NCBI RefSeq assembly: GCF_022808955.1
Contig: NZ_JAKZEY010000004.1
Location: 1 to 50,065, forward strand
Source: Anaerococcus sp. AGMB09787
GTDB lineage: Bacteria > Bacillota > Clostridia > Tissierellales > Peptoniphilaceae
Reading direction: 5' to 3'
DNA: 50,065 bases
Shown here: positions 18,405 to 26,494 of the stretch, in pieces
How the letters are laid out: each line of letters begins with the position of its first letter
Position numbering within the stretch: the stretch's first letter is position 1
The notes under the pieces: generated by a model
The model's database searches: none
Told to the model about the DNA's origin: nothing
The model's input: only the letters and a program-made list of their open reading frames with translations
Position numbers and translations under genes: made by a program

Positions 18405-20203
18405 GTTATACCCGCGCAAGCGGGGGTGATCCCTATGGATATACTTATTTTCAGGGTCAGTATATGTTATACCCGCGCAAGCGGGGGTGATCCTTTAGAT
18501 ACAAACAACAATAATTTAAAAATTAAGTTATACCCGCGCAAGCGGGGGTGATCCTGCTGAAACTGATACTTATCATCCACATTATCAGTTATACCCGCGC
18601 AAGCGGGGGTGATCCGGAGCTTTCAAAGTACATAGCCAAGGATAGCGAGTTATACCCGCGCAAGCGGGGGTGATCCGTCCAAAGACGATATTTTTAAATC
18701 CGTTTTGGAGTTATACCCGCGCAAGCGGGGGTGATCCCTCTAAAGGGCAAGAGAATGTTAAGTTTTAGTGGTTATACCCGCGCAAGCGGGGGTGATCCTA
18801 AGAGTTATTTTACAGATAAAGATTATTACATGTTATACCCGCGCAAGCGGGGGTGATCCTGAATTTAAAAACTAATTTTTAATAACAAGGTGGTTATACC
18901 CGCGCAAGCGGGGGTGATCCTAACAATATAAGGCTTTTAGGATACATATCTGAGTTATACCCGCGCAAGCGGGGGTGATCCTAGTTCTACAAAATTAAAA
19001 ACACTTTTTAAGAAGTTATACCCGCGCAAGCGGGGGTGATCCCTTCTGCGGGCATAGATTCTGTCCGCAATGCTCGTTATACCCGCGCAAGCGGGGGTGA
19101 TCCTATAACGCATATTATACATATACTTTAAAAAAAGTTATACCCGCGCAAGCGGGGGTGATCCCTTAAAATACCAACTTTTTCTTATACAAATATAGTT
19201 ATACCCGCGCAAGCGGGGGTGATCCTCGGTGAAAATATATGTTTGCAAAAAATCCATTGTTATACCCGCGCAAGCGGGGGTGATCCCAGCAAAAACGAAT
19301 AAGGTAAACTTTATTATTTGTTATACCCGCGCAAGCGGGGGTGATCCTATATAACGTAAATATAACGTATAAAAATAACGGTTATACCCGCGCAAGCGGG
19401 GGTGATCCCTTAAAATACCAACTTTTTCTTATACAAATATAGTTATACCCGCGCAAGCGGGGGTGATCCTCGGTGAAAATATATGTTTGCAAAAAATCCA
19501 TTGTTATACCCGCGCAAGCGGGGGTGATCCCAGCAAAAACGAATAAGGTAAACTTTATTATTTGTTATACCCGCGCAAGCGGGGGTGATCCTAAAGATGA
19601 TACATATAATTTTTCAAATTCTTCGTTATACCCGCGCAAGCGGGGGTGATCCTAGGTTTTGTCCTCATTGTGCATATAATAAATCGTTATACCCGCGCAA
19701 GCGGGGGTGATCCTGATAAAATTTTTCCTATTCACCTTGTTATTAAGTTATACCCGCGCAAGCGGGGGTGATCCTAAGGCTAGAGAGGACGCCATAGAGC
19801 TTGCTACGTTATACCCGCGCAAGCGGGGGTGATCCCAGGGCTACGTAAAAGTGAAATAGAACGCTTAGAGTTATACCCGCGCAAGCGGGGGTGATCCTGA
19901 TAGATATATAGGTAGAATTATTAAATGTAAAGTTATACCCGCGCAAGCGGGGGTGATCCTCCTTAATTCTGTCTTTATACTCATCAGACATTGTTATACC
20001 CGCGCAAGCGGGGGTGATCCCGTGGAGAAATGCAATGAAATGGGAAAAAATTGGTTATACCCGCGTAAGCGGGGGTGATCCTCAGTGTTCTTCCAGAGGA
20101 AAGATACAAAAGTGGTTATACCCGCGCAAGCGGGGGTGATCCTAATCAGTTAACTCAACTTCATCTACAACAACAGTTATACCCGCGCAAGCGGGGTTAT
20201 TTT
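18405..20203 (+). CRISPR. Type I-E CRISPR array, 30 repeats and 29 spacers
   Basis: 28-bp repeats start GTTATACCCGCG and end GGGGGTGATCC, with a CCCGC-GCAA-GCGGG hairpin. The period is 61 bp throughout, except two 34-nt spacers at 19836-19869 and 19898-19931. Starts run 18405, 18466, 18527 and so on to 19808, then 19870, 19932, 19993, 20054, 20115 and 20176. The repeat at 20054 has one C-to-T change. The last repeat (20176) decays after GCGGGG, which marks the old, leader-distal end. Spacers 13-15 equal spacers 17-19, leaving 26 distinct sequences. The array has the same orientation as the cas genes. Confidence 0.99.
19165..19563 (+). repeat. Duplicated block of three spacers in the array
   Basis: Spacers at 19165-19197, 19226-19258 and 19287-19319 recur base for base at 19409-19441, 19470-19502 and 19531-19563, in the same order. 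One unique spacer (19348-19380) lies between. This fits unequal recombination between repeats of the array rather than independent acquisition. Confidence 0.98.
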
Positions 20204-20335
20204 GTTATAGTTTGTAGTGGGGATTTTATTTAGAAGGGTTTTATCTAGATGATTTTTAGAAAGTTATGTATAAGGGTGAATTTTTAGATATTTTTATGGG
20301 AAGAGTCTTGGTAGATCTTATATGTGGCGAGTTTT

Positions 20336-20881
20336 TTAGAATTTTTTGTCGATGATTATTATATAGGGGGATGTTTCTTCCTTGTTTGGGAAAGATAGTT
20401 TGAGACAGGCGTAGTCTTTTTCTTTTAGGCCACCTAGGTAGGTTTCTATTTCTTTTGCTTCTTTATTTCCTTCTTTGTGGCCCCTGTAGATGGTTAGGAT
20501 TATGCGGCCATTTTTGTTTAAAAGCTTTAGGAGTTTATCTAGGCTTTCTATGGTTGTTTGGGATCTTGTGGTTATTTGTTGGTCAGATCCTGGAAGGTAG
20601 CCTAGGTTGTATACTCCTAGGTCTATTTTGTCTGTGATGTGTTTGTCTATGTTTTGGTGGCCATCTTTTATGAATTTGAAGTTTTTTCTTGGACCTATTA
20701 GGTTTTTGGTTTTTCTTTCTGCTTCATCTTGGATGTCAAAGGAGTAGAGGAGGCCAGGCTCTAGGTTTTCTAGGATGAAGAGGGAGTCTTTGCCTGTACC
20801 AGCTGTCATATCTACTGCTATTTTGACATTTTTTTGGTCTTTGATTATTTTTTTTGCAAGGTCAGTTATTTTTTCTATCAT
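20336..20881 (-). CDS. mnmM: MnmM (YtqB-like) tRNA wobble-uridine methyltransferase
   Basis: 181-aa class I SAM-dependent methyltransferase. Motif I is AVDMTAGTGKDSLF near residue 22-35, and the family hallmark YNLGYLPGSDQ is near residue 110-120. The YtqB/MnmM family methylates nm5s2U34 to mnm5s2U34 in tRNA. It is the third gene of a tightly overlapping operon (its ATG shares a base with the TGA of the metallopeptidase gene) headed by an XRE repressor. That is an odd place for a housekeeping tRNA enzyme. The family assignment is firm; the exact tRNA substrate is by homology. Confidence 0.85.
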   Translation of the reverse strand: MIEKITDLAKKIIKDQKNVKIAVDMTAGTGKDSLFILENLEPGLLYSFDIQDEAERKTKNLIGPRKNFKFIKDGHQNIDKHITDKIDLGVYNLGYLPGSDQQITTRSQTTIESLDKLLKLLNKNGRIILTIYRGHKEGNKEAKEIETYLGGLKEKDYACLKLSFPNKEETSPYIIIIDKKF

Positions 20882-21432
20882 CAGTAGGCCTCGTAGTTTC
20901 TTAGGTCCTTTCCGTCTATGTCTTTTAGGAAGGTTGGTTTTGATGGGTTTTCTTCTCTTATGGACATACCCATCCTGTGCATTTCGTTTAGTTTGAAGAT
21001 CATGAGGTTGACATTGACGCAGTAGATACTGGCTAGTTGGTTGTAGGTATAGCCTTCTTTTACGTCATCTATTATTTTGTTTTCGTCTAGGAGTAGGTGG
21101 GCTGCGAATATGTTAGCCTCAAGTTCCATCTCTGATCTTATGTCAAATAGTTCGTATTCTATAGCACCCTCTCCTGCCTGATCTTTGTGGTAGATGTGGT
21201 GGCCTAGTTCATGGGCAAAGACCATATTTCTTATTCTTTCGTCAACGAAGGGGTTGTAGAAGATGAAGCTTATTCCTTCTATTATTTTGTACATGCCCAA
21301 AAGTTTGGTGTCAGATTTAAAGGCTATAAGGTGGACTCCCATGGCTTCCAAGATTTCTCTGGGATCTCGGCTTTGGTAGGTTTTTATTATAGCCTTTACG
21401 TCCTGGTAGATTTTATCATAGGATAGGGTCAT
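20881..21432 (-). CDS. ImmA/IrrE-family zinc metallopeptidase
   Basis: 183 aa. The zinc motif HELGHH starts at His74 (Glu75 catalytic, His78), and a third ligand Glu105 lies in ELEANIFAAHLLL. ImmA/IrrE (PprI) proteases cut or inactivate a partner XRE repressor in response to DNA damage, as in ICEBs1 and Deinococcus. The ATG overlaps the XRE stop codon (ATGA), so the pair is made together. The C-terminus (about 140-183) is variable and could hold a sensing segment. The likely target is the repressor at 21429-21836. Confidence 0.92.
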   Translation of the reverse strand: MTLSYDKIYQDVKAIIKTYQSRDPREILEAMGVHLIAFKSDTKLLGMYKIIEGISFIFYNPFVDERIRNMVFAHELGHHIYHKDQAGEGAIEYELFDIRSEMELEANIFAAHLLLDENKIIDDVKEGYTYNQLASIYCVNVNLMIFKLNEMHRMGMSIREENPSKPTFLKDIDGKDLRNYEAY

Positions 21433-21836
21433 TGGTTGTTTCCTTTGTTTTTGGTATTTTCTGCCTTGGCTATGTAGTAGGCTTCTGTTATGGCATCGAG
21501 GATGGTTCTCTTGTCTTCTTCTGGTATTTCACCTCCTGCCATTAGTCCTATTACGCCATTTATCATATCTTCTGTAGCCTCTAGTCCACCTTCTGAGTAT
21601 TTTTCCCTGGCTTCTTTGGCTTTGAATTTGAAGTCGTCCTCGTCTGTAACTAGGTAGTCATGGTTTGTGTCCAAAACTTCTGATAGTTTGTCATAGATTG
21701 CCCTATATCTTGGTAGGGTTTGACCTGATTCGTATCTTGAAATTGTCTTGGTTGATACCTTTATTATTTCTGCTAGTTCTTGTTGGGTAAGACCCTTACG
21801 TTCTCTTAGGTCTCTTAGTTTTTTAGCAAATCCCAT
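21429..21836 (-). CDS. XRE-family transcriptional repressor (ImmR/DdrO-like partner)
   Basis: 135 aa. The N-terminal helix-turn-helix (LRERKGLTQQELAEIIKVSTKTISRYE split over residues 8-35) is of the Cro/C1 type. The C-terminal part is helical and charged, with no peptidase domain, so it cannot self-cleave like LexA. It shares an operon with an ImmA-type protease and lies back to back with a Y-family polymerase gene. AAGAC-N7-GTCTT palindromes in the 134-bp gap are the obvious candidate operators. SD AAGGAG-type bases precede the ATG. Confidence 0.9.
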   Translation of the reverse strand: MGFAKKLRDLRERKGLTQQELAEIIKVSTKTISRYESGQTLPRYRAIYDKLSEVLDTNHDYLVTDEDDFKFKAKEAREKYSEGGLEATEDMINGVIGLMAGGEIPEEDKRTILDAITEAYYIAKAENTKNKGNNQ

Positions 21837-21855
21837 ACTTACTCCTTTTCCTTAA

Positions 21856-21931
21856 AAGACTTTTAGTGCATATTAAATTTGACAAAAGACATTTATCGTC
21901 TTATAATCATATTGAAGTCATTTATTGTCTT
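21856..21931. promoter_or_regulatory. Divergent control region: polymerase promoter with palindromic operators
   Basis: TTGACA (21879-21884) and TATAAT (21902-21907) with a 17-bp spacer face the polymerase gene. The spacer is almost filled by the perfect palindrome AAGAC-ATTTATC-GTCTT (21886-21902). A second copy with one mismatch, AAGTC-ATTTATT-GTCTT, lies at 21915-21931, 29 bp on. A half-site AAGAC-TTTTAGT-GCA lies at 21856-21870 near the repressor start. A repressor bound here would block RNA polymerase directly. Confidence 0.8.
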
Positions 21932-21970
21932 AATTATACATTAATAGTCCATTAGATTCAAGGAGGACTT

Positions 21971-23212
21971 ATGAAGAGAGTTATTTTACATTCAGATATG
22001 AATGCTTGTTATGCATCTATAGAGGCCAAGTTAAATCCCAAACTCAAGGGAATTCCTATGGCCGTAGCAGGAAATCCCGAGAATAGACATGGGATAATTC
22101 TTGCCAAGAGCCAGGAGGCCAAGGTCATGGGGGTTACAACTGGTGAACCTATCTGGCAGGCCATGGCCAAGTGTCCCAACCTTACCATAGTACCTCCCCA
22201 CTATGAGGAGTATCTTAAGTACTCAAAGCTGGCAAGGAAGGTTTATTACGACTATACCAACCAGGTAGAACCCTTTGGTCTGGACGAATGTTACTTGGAT
22301 GTTACGGGATCAACTCATCTTTTTGGTTCAGGAGAGGATATAGCCATGACAATCAAGGAGAGGGTCAAGAAGGAAATGGGGATAACAGTTAGTGTCGGGG
22401 TTTCTTTTTGCAAGATATTTGCCAAATTAGGCTCAGATATGAAAAAGCCCGATGCCATAACTGTGATTGATGAGGAGAATTTTAGGGACAAGGTCTGGCC
22501 CCTAGAGGTAAGAGAGCTAGTCGGAATCGGTAGGGCCACCGAGAGGAAGCTCCACTCTATAGGAGTCTATACCCTAGGCGAGCTTGCCAGGACTGATGTT
22601 GATATTTTGAAGGACCTCTTGGGGATAAATGGAGTCTACCTCTGGCAGTATGTAAATGGCAAAGACGTGAGAGAAGTCCACGATAGGGACTTTTGCCAGG
22701 ACATCAAGACCATAGGCAACTCTACAACTTGTAGGGAAGACCTAGTAAATAACGAAGAAGTCTTCAATGTCTTCCAGCTACTTTCCCTACAAGTATCAAG
22801 GAGGCTAAGGGATGCGGGTCTTGAAGCAGGTGGAATCGAAGTTTTTGTAAGGGATACTAAGCTTTATTCCTACCACTTCCAAAGGGTCATCAACCTCGCT
22901 AGTCAATCTTCCATAAACATAGCCAAGGAAGGAATGGAGCTTTTTAGGGAAAAATATAGATGGGACTTGCCTGTAAGGGCCCTAGGGATAAGGGCTATCA
23001 ATCTAAGAAAGGAAGGCACTGGCAGTCAGCTAGATGTCTTTTCTGACTACAAAAAATTTGAGAAGAATGAATCCTGCGACAAGGCCATCTATGAAATAAG
23101 GAAAAAATATGGCAATGAAGCCATCTCCTTTGCTTCCCTAAGCCTAGATACAAAGACTCCCAAGGAATTAAATGAGGTAATAACCCTCCCAATGAGCCAC
23201 TATAATTTTTAA
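21971..23212 (+). CDS. Y-family (DinB/UmuC-type) translesion DNA polymerase
   Basis: 413 aa. The metal-binding residues are Asp9 (LHSDMNACYAS) and Asp105-Glu106 (FGLDECYLDVTG). The thumb helix-hairpin-helix (LVGIGRATERKLHSIGVYTLGEL) and little-finger domain follow. A beta-clamp binding motif QLDVF sits at 353-357. It copies past damaged bases. The gene is preceded by AAGGAGGACTT and by a promoter with built-in palindromes, and is divergent from an XRE-ImmA pair, so damage-inducible control is likely. DinB versus a clostridial UmuC-like subgroup cannot be settled here. Confidence 0.93.
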   Translation: MKRVILHSDMNACYASIEAKLNPKLKGIPMAVAGNPENRHGIILAKSQEAKVMGVTTGEPIWQAMAKCPNLTIVPPHYEEYLKYSKLARKVYYDYTNQVEPFGLDECYLDVTGSTHLFGSGEDIAMTIKERVKKEMGITVSVGVSFCKIFAKLGSDMKKPDAITVIDEENFRDKVWPLEVRELVGIGRATERKLHSIGVYTLGELARTDVDILKDLLGINGVYLWQYVNGKDVREVHDRDFCQDIKTIGNSTTCREDLVNNEEVFNVFQLLSLQVSRRLRDAGLEAGGIEVFVRDTKLYSYHFQRVINLASQSSINIAKEGMELFREKYRWDLPVRALGIRAINLRKEGTGSQLDVFSDYKKFEKNESCDKAIYEIRKKYGNEAISFASLSLDTKTPKELNEVITLPMSHYNF

Positions 23213-23229
23213 TATAGCTGATAAAATTA

Positions 23230-23258
23230 TTGACTATTTGTGCGTTGTGTTATATAAT
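23230..23258 (+). promoter_or_regulatory. Promoter of the second YtrA-type regulator
   Basis: TTGACT (23230-23235) and TATAAT (23253-23258) are spaced by 17 bp. They are followed by AGGAGGTGG and the ATG at 23281. Confidence 0.8.
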
Positions 23259-23280
23259 AACTATAACAGGAGGTGGTGAA

Positions 23281-23649
23281 ATGTTTTTAAATATAGATTT
23301 TTCTTCAGAACTTTCTATATATGAGCAAATAAGAAGACAGATCATCCTAGCCCTGGCTAGGGGAGATATAGAATATGGGTATGATCTACCATCTGTAAGG
23401 AATTTGGCGGCAGATATAGGGGTCAACCTTCATACTGTAAACAAGGCCTACAAGCTCTTGGAAGAAGATGGAATTATAGAGATGGACAGGAGAAGGGGGT
23501 CCAAGATAGTAGACAAAAAGCTTCCTATCAAGGAAGAGAAAAGAGATGATATCTTTGAAAACCTCAACTTCTTAGTAGCCTTCTCAAGGCTTAAGGGAAT
23601 TAGCAAGGAAGAGATAATCTCTTTAGTAGAAAAAATTTATGGTTTTTAA
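23281..23649 (+). CDS. YtrA-family GntR transcriptional regulator
   Basis: 122 aa: a winged helix (LSIYEQIRRQIILALARGD, LPSVRNLAADIGVNLHTVNKAYKLLEEDG) plus a short tail. The start is MFLNIDFSS, right after AGGAGGTGGTGAA; an upstream in-frame start would overlap the promoter. It is distinct in sequence from the GntR gene at 8415-8792. It overlaps the next reading frame slightly and probably controls the membrane protein that follows. Confidence 0.9.
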   Translation: MFLNIDFSSELSIYEQIRRQIILALARGDIEYGYDLPSVRNLAADIGVNLHTVNKAYKLLEEDGIIEMDRRRGSKIVDKKLPIKEEKRDDIFENLNFLVAFSRLKGISKEEIISLVEKIYGF

Positions 23650-23662
23650 TCGGGAGGAGACA

Positions 23663-24754
23663 ATGAACGATATAAATAAATTGGGGCTAAGCTATAGCCT
23701 TATAAATTTCCTATTGGCTATCATTTACGCCTATGCACAGGCCTATTCAAAGAGGGGCTATCTCTTGGGAGTGAGCCTATCGGAAGATATGGGAGATGAT
23801 AAGAGGGTTAGGGATATTTTAAGGACCTACAAGGCCCAAGTCCTAGTCCTAGGAGTCATTTCTTCTATAGGGATATACCTACTAAGTTTTATCTTGGGAG
23901 AGGCTAGCCTATCCTTAGTCCTAGTACTGGCTACTATCTTGGTTGGTCTTGTTCCACTTGTTTTACAAAATAAGAAACTCAAGGAAATAAGTAAGGATTA
24001 TATAAATACCCCTAAAGAGAGGGTGGTTTCAGTAGAATTTTCTAAGGGGAGTCTTACTAATAAAAAGAAAATCTTCTTACTTTATGGAGGTCTTTTGCTA
24101 GTAATCCTCGCCTTTGCCATAAAGATCCACCTGGCATATCCAGGATATCCTGAGAAGCTTATTAACCACATGGACTTTAGTGGGAGGATCGATTATGCTG
24201 ATAAGACCTACCTTGGAGTCCAAAGTGTAAGTATAATTAGCCTTGTCATGTGGGCAACTTACCTAGCTACGAATTTAGCAATTCTAAGGGCCAAGGCTAG
24301 GATAAGTCCAGACAAGCCAGAGGAGTCCTTGGCAAATTTAATCAAGACTAGGAGACTTTGGACCTATTATTGCCTTATATCAAGTCTCCTTATGGTCTTA
24401 CTTTTCCAAGTAGGAATAGCTGACTTTATGAAGACTGGCAAGAGTTTCTTAACTATATTTTTGACTGTGGTTTTAGTCGTCTTTGCAGTAGACTTTCCAC
24501 TTGTTATAGGAAGAAGGTATTCGGTTGATGGGTCAAGAAGGGGTGATTACCAAAACTTGGGCTATGAAGAAGACGATAAGTATTGGATACTTGGAGCAAG
24601 TATCTATTACAATACAGGAGATCCTTCTTTTATAGTAGAAAAGCGAGTGGGAGTTGGCTATACCATAAACCTTGGTTCAAGGCTAGGTAAGATTATTTTG
24701 GTCTTGGGATTATTGATACTAATAGCAGTTTTTGTGAGATTATATTTAGGATAA
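23663..24754 (+). CDS. Membrane protein with a DUF5808-like domain
   Basis: 363 aa from MNDINKLG, chosen for GGGAGGAG just upstream. About eight to nine membrane segments are predicted. The region DDKYWILGASIYYNTGDP through RVGVGYTINLGS resembles DUF5808, a short soluble domain found in membrane proteins next to YtrA-type regulators. The transport or signalling role is unknown. The coupling with the GntR gene (13 nt apart) makes it the probable regulatory target. It is followed by a strong terminator. Confidence 0.75.
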   Translation: MNDINKLGLSYSLINFLLAIIYAYAQAYSKRGYLLGVSLSEDMGDDKRVRDILRTYKAQVLVLGVISSIGIYLLSFILGEASLSLVLVLATILVGLVPLVLQNKKLKEISKDYINTPKERVVSVEFSKGSLTNKKKIFLLYGGLLLVILAFAIKIHLAYPGYPEKLINHMDFSGRIDYADKTYLGVQSVSIISLVMWATYLATNLAILRAKARISPDKPEESLANLIKTRRLWTYYCLISSLLMVLLFQVGIADFMKTGKSFLTIFLTVVLVVFAVDFPLVIGRRYSVDGSRRGDYQNLGYEEDDKYWILGASIYYNTGDPSFIVEKRVGVGYTINLGSRLGKIILVLGLLILIAVFVRLYLG

Positions 24755-24756
24755 AG

Positions 24757-24795
24757 AAAAGGGTCTTAGGGGAAAGCTCTAGGGCCTTTTTCCTT
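24757..24795 (+). terminator. Terminator of the GntR-DUF5808 operon
   Basis: A long hairpin (outer AAAAGG/CCTTTT, inner TAGGG/CTCTA, GAAAG loop, one bulge) ends in T-rich sequence. It lies 2 nt after the stop codon. Confidence 0.85.
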
Positions 24796-24804
24796 GGGTA
24801 AGGA

Positions 24805-24832
24805 TTGAAATTGGATACTTTTCTAGTATTAT
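24805..24832 (+). promoter_or_regulatory. Promoter of the HAD-walJ-ttcA-uppP-tag operon
   Basis: TTGAAA (24805-24810) and TATTAT (24827-24832) have a 16-bp spacer. Expected start of transcription is near 24839, just before a terminator-like hairpin. Confidence 0.6.
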
Positions 24833-24844
24833 ATTAGAGTCTAT

Positions 24845-24871
24845 AAGTGTAGGGAAACTTGCACTTTTTTT
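24845..24871 (+). terminator. Terminator-like hairpin in the operon leader
   Basis: A 9-bp stem (two G-U pairs) is capped by a GAAA tetraloop (24854-24857) and followed by seven T. It lies between the promoter and the HAD gene start at 24889, only a few bases after the predicted transcription start. It could be an attenuator, a 5' stabilising hairpin, or a second terminator for the upstream operon. Confidence 0.6.
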
Positions 24872-24888
24872 AATATGTTAGGAGTATT

Positions 24889-25710
24889 ATGAAGAAGGAT
24901 ATTAAGCTAATAGTATTTGATGTAGATGGTACTTTGGTAAATGATAATAAAGAAATCCTCGATGAAACAGTTGAAGTAGTCGAGGCCCTAAAAAATAAGG
25001 GAATAAAAATCATCCTAAACTCAGGAAGGACCTTTAATGGTATGTGGAGGATGAGGCAAAAGCTAGGGCTAATGGCCTATGATGATTATTCTATTTGTGG
25101 AACAGGAGCCTACATAAGGAGAAACGCTGACGGTAAGGCTCTCTTAGCAAATCCCCTCGATGAAGATGACTACAATAAGATAGTCGCTATGGTCGATGGC
25201 TTTGATGTCCAAGTGGCAGTCCACACTATGAATATCCTTTACCTGAATGAAGAAGAGCCAAACGAGGCCTTTATCTTAGACCAAAAGCAGGTACAGATGC
25301 CATGGATGAAGTTTGAGAAATTTTCTGATATAGAAGAGTCTGTATCAAGGATTGGGATAGAGGGAGATCCAGAGGTCCTAGACCAGATCTCTGATAAATA
25401 TATGGATAAGCTCACCGAGGACTATATGGTTATGAGAAATGAGTCATATCTTATAGAGATCCTAAACAAAAATTCGGGCAAGGAGAAGAGTCTTGCGAGT
25501 CTCTGTGATATCCTAGGAGTTGCTATGGATGATATAATGTATTTTGGTGATGGTTTAAACGATGCCAAGTCCATAGACCTTGTAGGAGTGGGTATAGCCA
25601 TGGATAATGCTCACCCTGCTGCAAAAGATGCAGCCGACTATGTCATAGGGTCCAATGAAGAGCCTGCCCTAGCAGAATTTCTTAGAAGGTATTTTGATAT
25701 AGATGACTAG
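24889..25710 (+). CDS. Cof-type HAD-family phosphatase
   Basis: 273 aa. The HAD nucleophile pair is Asp11-x-Asp13 (FDVDGTL), with Ser in LNSGR, Lys near 190-200 and the acidic motif IMYFGDGLNDAKSI. The order and the large C2 cap between motifs II and III place it in the Cof/SupH group, which dephosphorylates sugar phosphates or related metabolites. The precise substrate is not predictable. It overlaps walJ by 8 nt and starts a five-gene overlapping operon. GTTAGGAG precedes the ATG. Confidence 0.9.
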   Translation: MKKDIKLIVFDVDGTLVNDNKEILDETVEVVEALKNKGIKIILNSGRTFNGMWRMRQKLGLMAYDDYSICGTGAYIRRNADGKALLANPLDEDDYNKIVAMVDGFDVQVAVHTMNILYLNEEEPNEAFILDQKQVQMPWMKFEKFSDIEESVSRIGIEGDPEVLDQISDKYMDKLTEDYMVMRNESYLIEILNKNSGKEKSLASLCDILGVAMDDIMYFGDGLNDAKSIDLVGVGIAMDNAHPAAKDAADYVIGSNEEPALAEFLRRYFDIDD

Positions 25711-26494
25711 GTTTGTAAGCTTATCCTCAGGATCTTCTGGCAATTCTGTCTTTATCGACCACAAGGGGGTTAAGATTTTAGTTGACGTTGGCTTTTCTGG
25801 CAAAAAAATGATAGAGCTCTTAGGGCAAATTGGGGAAAAACCAAGTGATATCGATGCGATTTTTCTTACCCATGAGCATATAGATCATATAAAGGGGGCC
25901 GGGGTCTTGTCCAAAAGATTCGATATACCCATCTATGCCAATGAGGGAACCTGGAAGGCCTTTTTGAAAAAGGCAAAGGGCATCAAGAATGAAAATATCA
26001 AGATTTTTAAGTCAAATACCTTTCTTAATTACAAATCAATGGATATCCTTCCTATCTCCATCCACCATGATGCAGCAGAACCAGTGGGCTATATAATCTA
26101 TCTGGGCAACAAAAAAATAAGTATCCTAACTGATACGGGCTTTGTAGATGAGACCATAGCCTACCAAATCAAGGGGTCGGATGTCTATTATATGGAGGCA
26201 AATCACGATCTTGAGGCTCTTAAGATGGGACCCTACCCCTACAAGCTAAAGCTTAGGGTGATGGGGAAGATGGGCCATTTGTCTAATGATGATTCTGCCT
26301 CTGCCCTAGCTGATGCCTTGGTTGGCAAAAATGAAGTGATTTTTTTGGCCCACCTGTCAGAAACTAATAATACCCCCGAGCTTTCAAAACTTACGGTGGA
26401 TACTTACCTAAGGAGCCTGGGTTTTGACTTGGATAAAGATATAGCACTTGAAGTAGCAGATAGGAACAAGCCTTCGAGAATAGTGGAGTTATAA
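25703..26494 (+). CDS. walJ: WalJ/YycJ-type MBL-fold metallo-hydrolase
   Basis: 263 aa metallo-beta-lactamase fold. The metal site HxHxDH is at 57-62 (THEHIDHIKG), with a further Asp in ILTDTG and a His in FLAHLSE. The opening FVSLSSGSSGNSVFI is typical of YycJ/WalJ. In many Firmicutes this gene sits beside walRK and affects cell division and DNA processing. Here it is away from walRK, in an operon with ttcA and uppP. Its start overlaps the HAD gene and its stop overlaps ttcA by 1 nt (TAATG). Confidence 0.88.
   Translation: MTRFVSLSSGSSGNSVFIDHKGVKILVDVGFSGKKMIELLGQIGEKPSDIDAIFLTHEHIDHIKGAGVLSKRFDIPIYANEGTWKAFLKKAKGIKNENIKIFKSNTFLNYKSMDILPISIHHDAAEPVGYIIYLGNKKISILTDTGFVDETIAYQIKGSDVYYMEANHDLEALKMGPYPYKLKLRVMGKMGHLSNDDSASALADALVGKNEVIFLAHLSETNNTPELSKLTVDTYLRSLGFDLDKDIALEVADRNKPSRIVEL

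Noticed and set aside
19809-19991. Minus-strand 60-codon frame within the CRISPR array with a repeated HPRLRGYN-like peptide
   Set aside because: It is a by-product of the repeat sequence read in reverse, a common false gene call in arrays.
18433-20175. Self-targeting spacers against genes in this window
   Set aside because: I compared the spacers by eye with the window and saw no match. A proper search of the whole genome would be needed to exclude it elsewhere.
20204-20335. Possible leader or second promoter on the far side of the CRISPR array
   Set aside because: The last repeat is degenerate, marking this as the trailer end. The region is AT-rich but has no well-spaced promoter facing the array.
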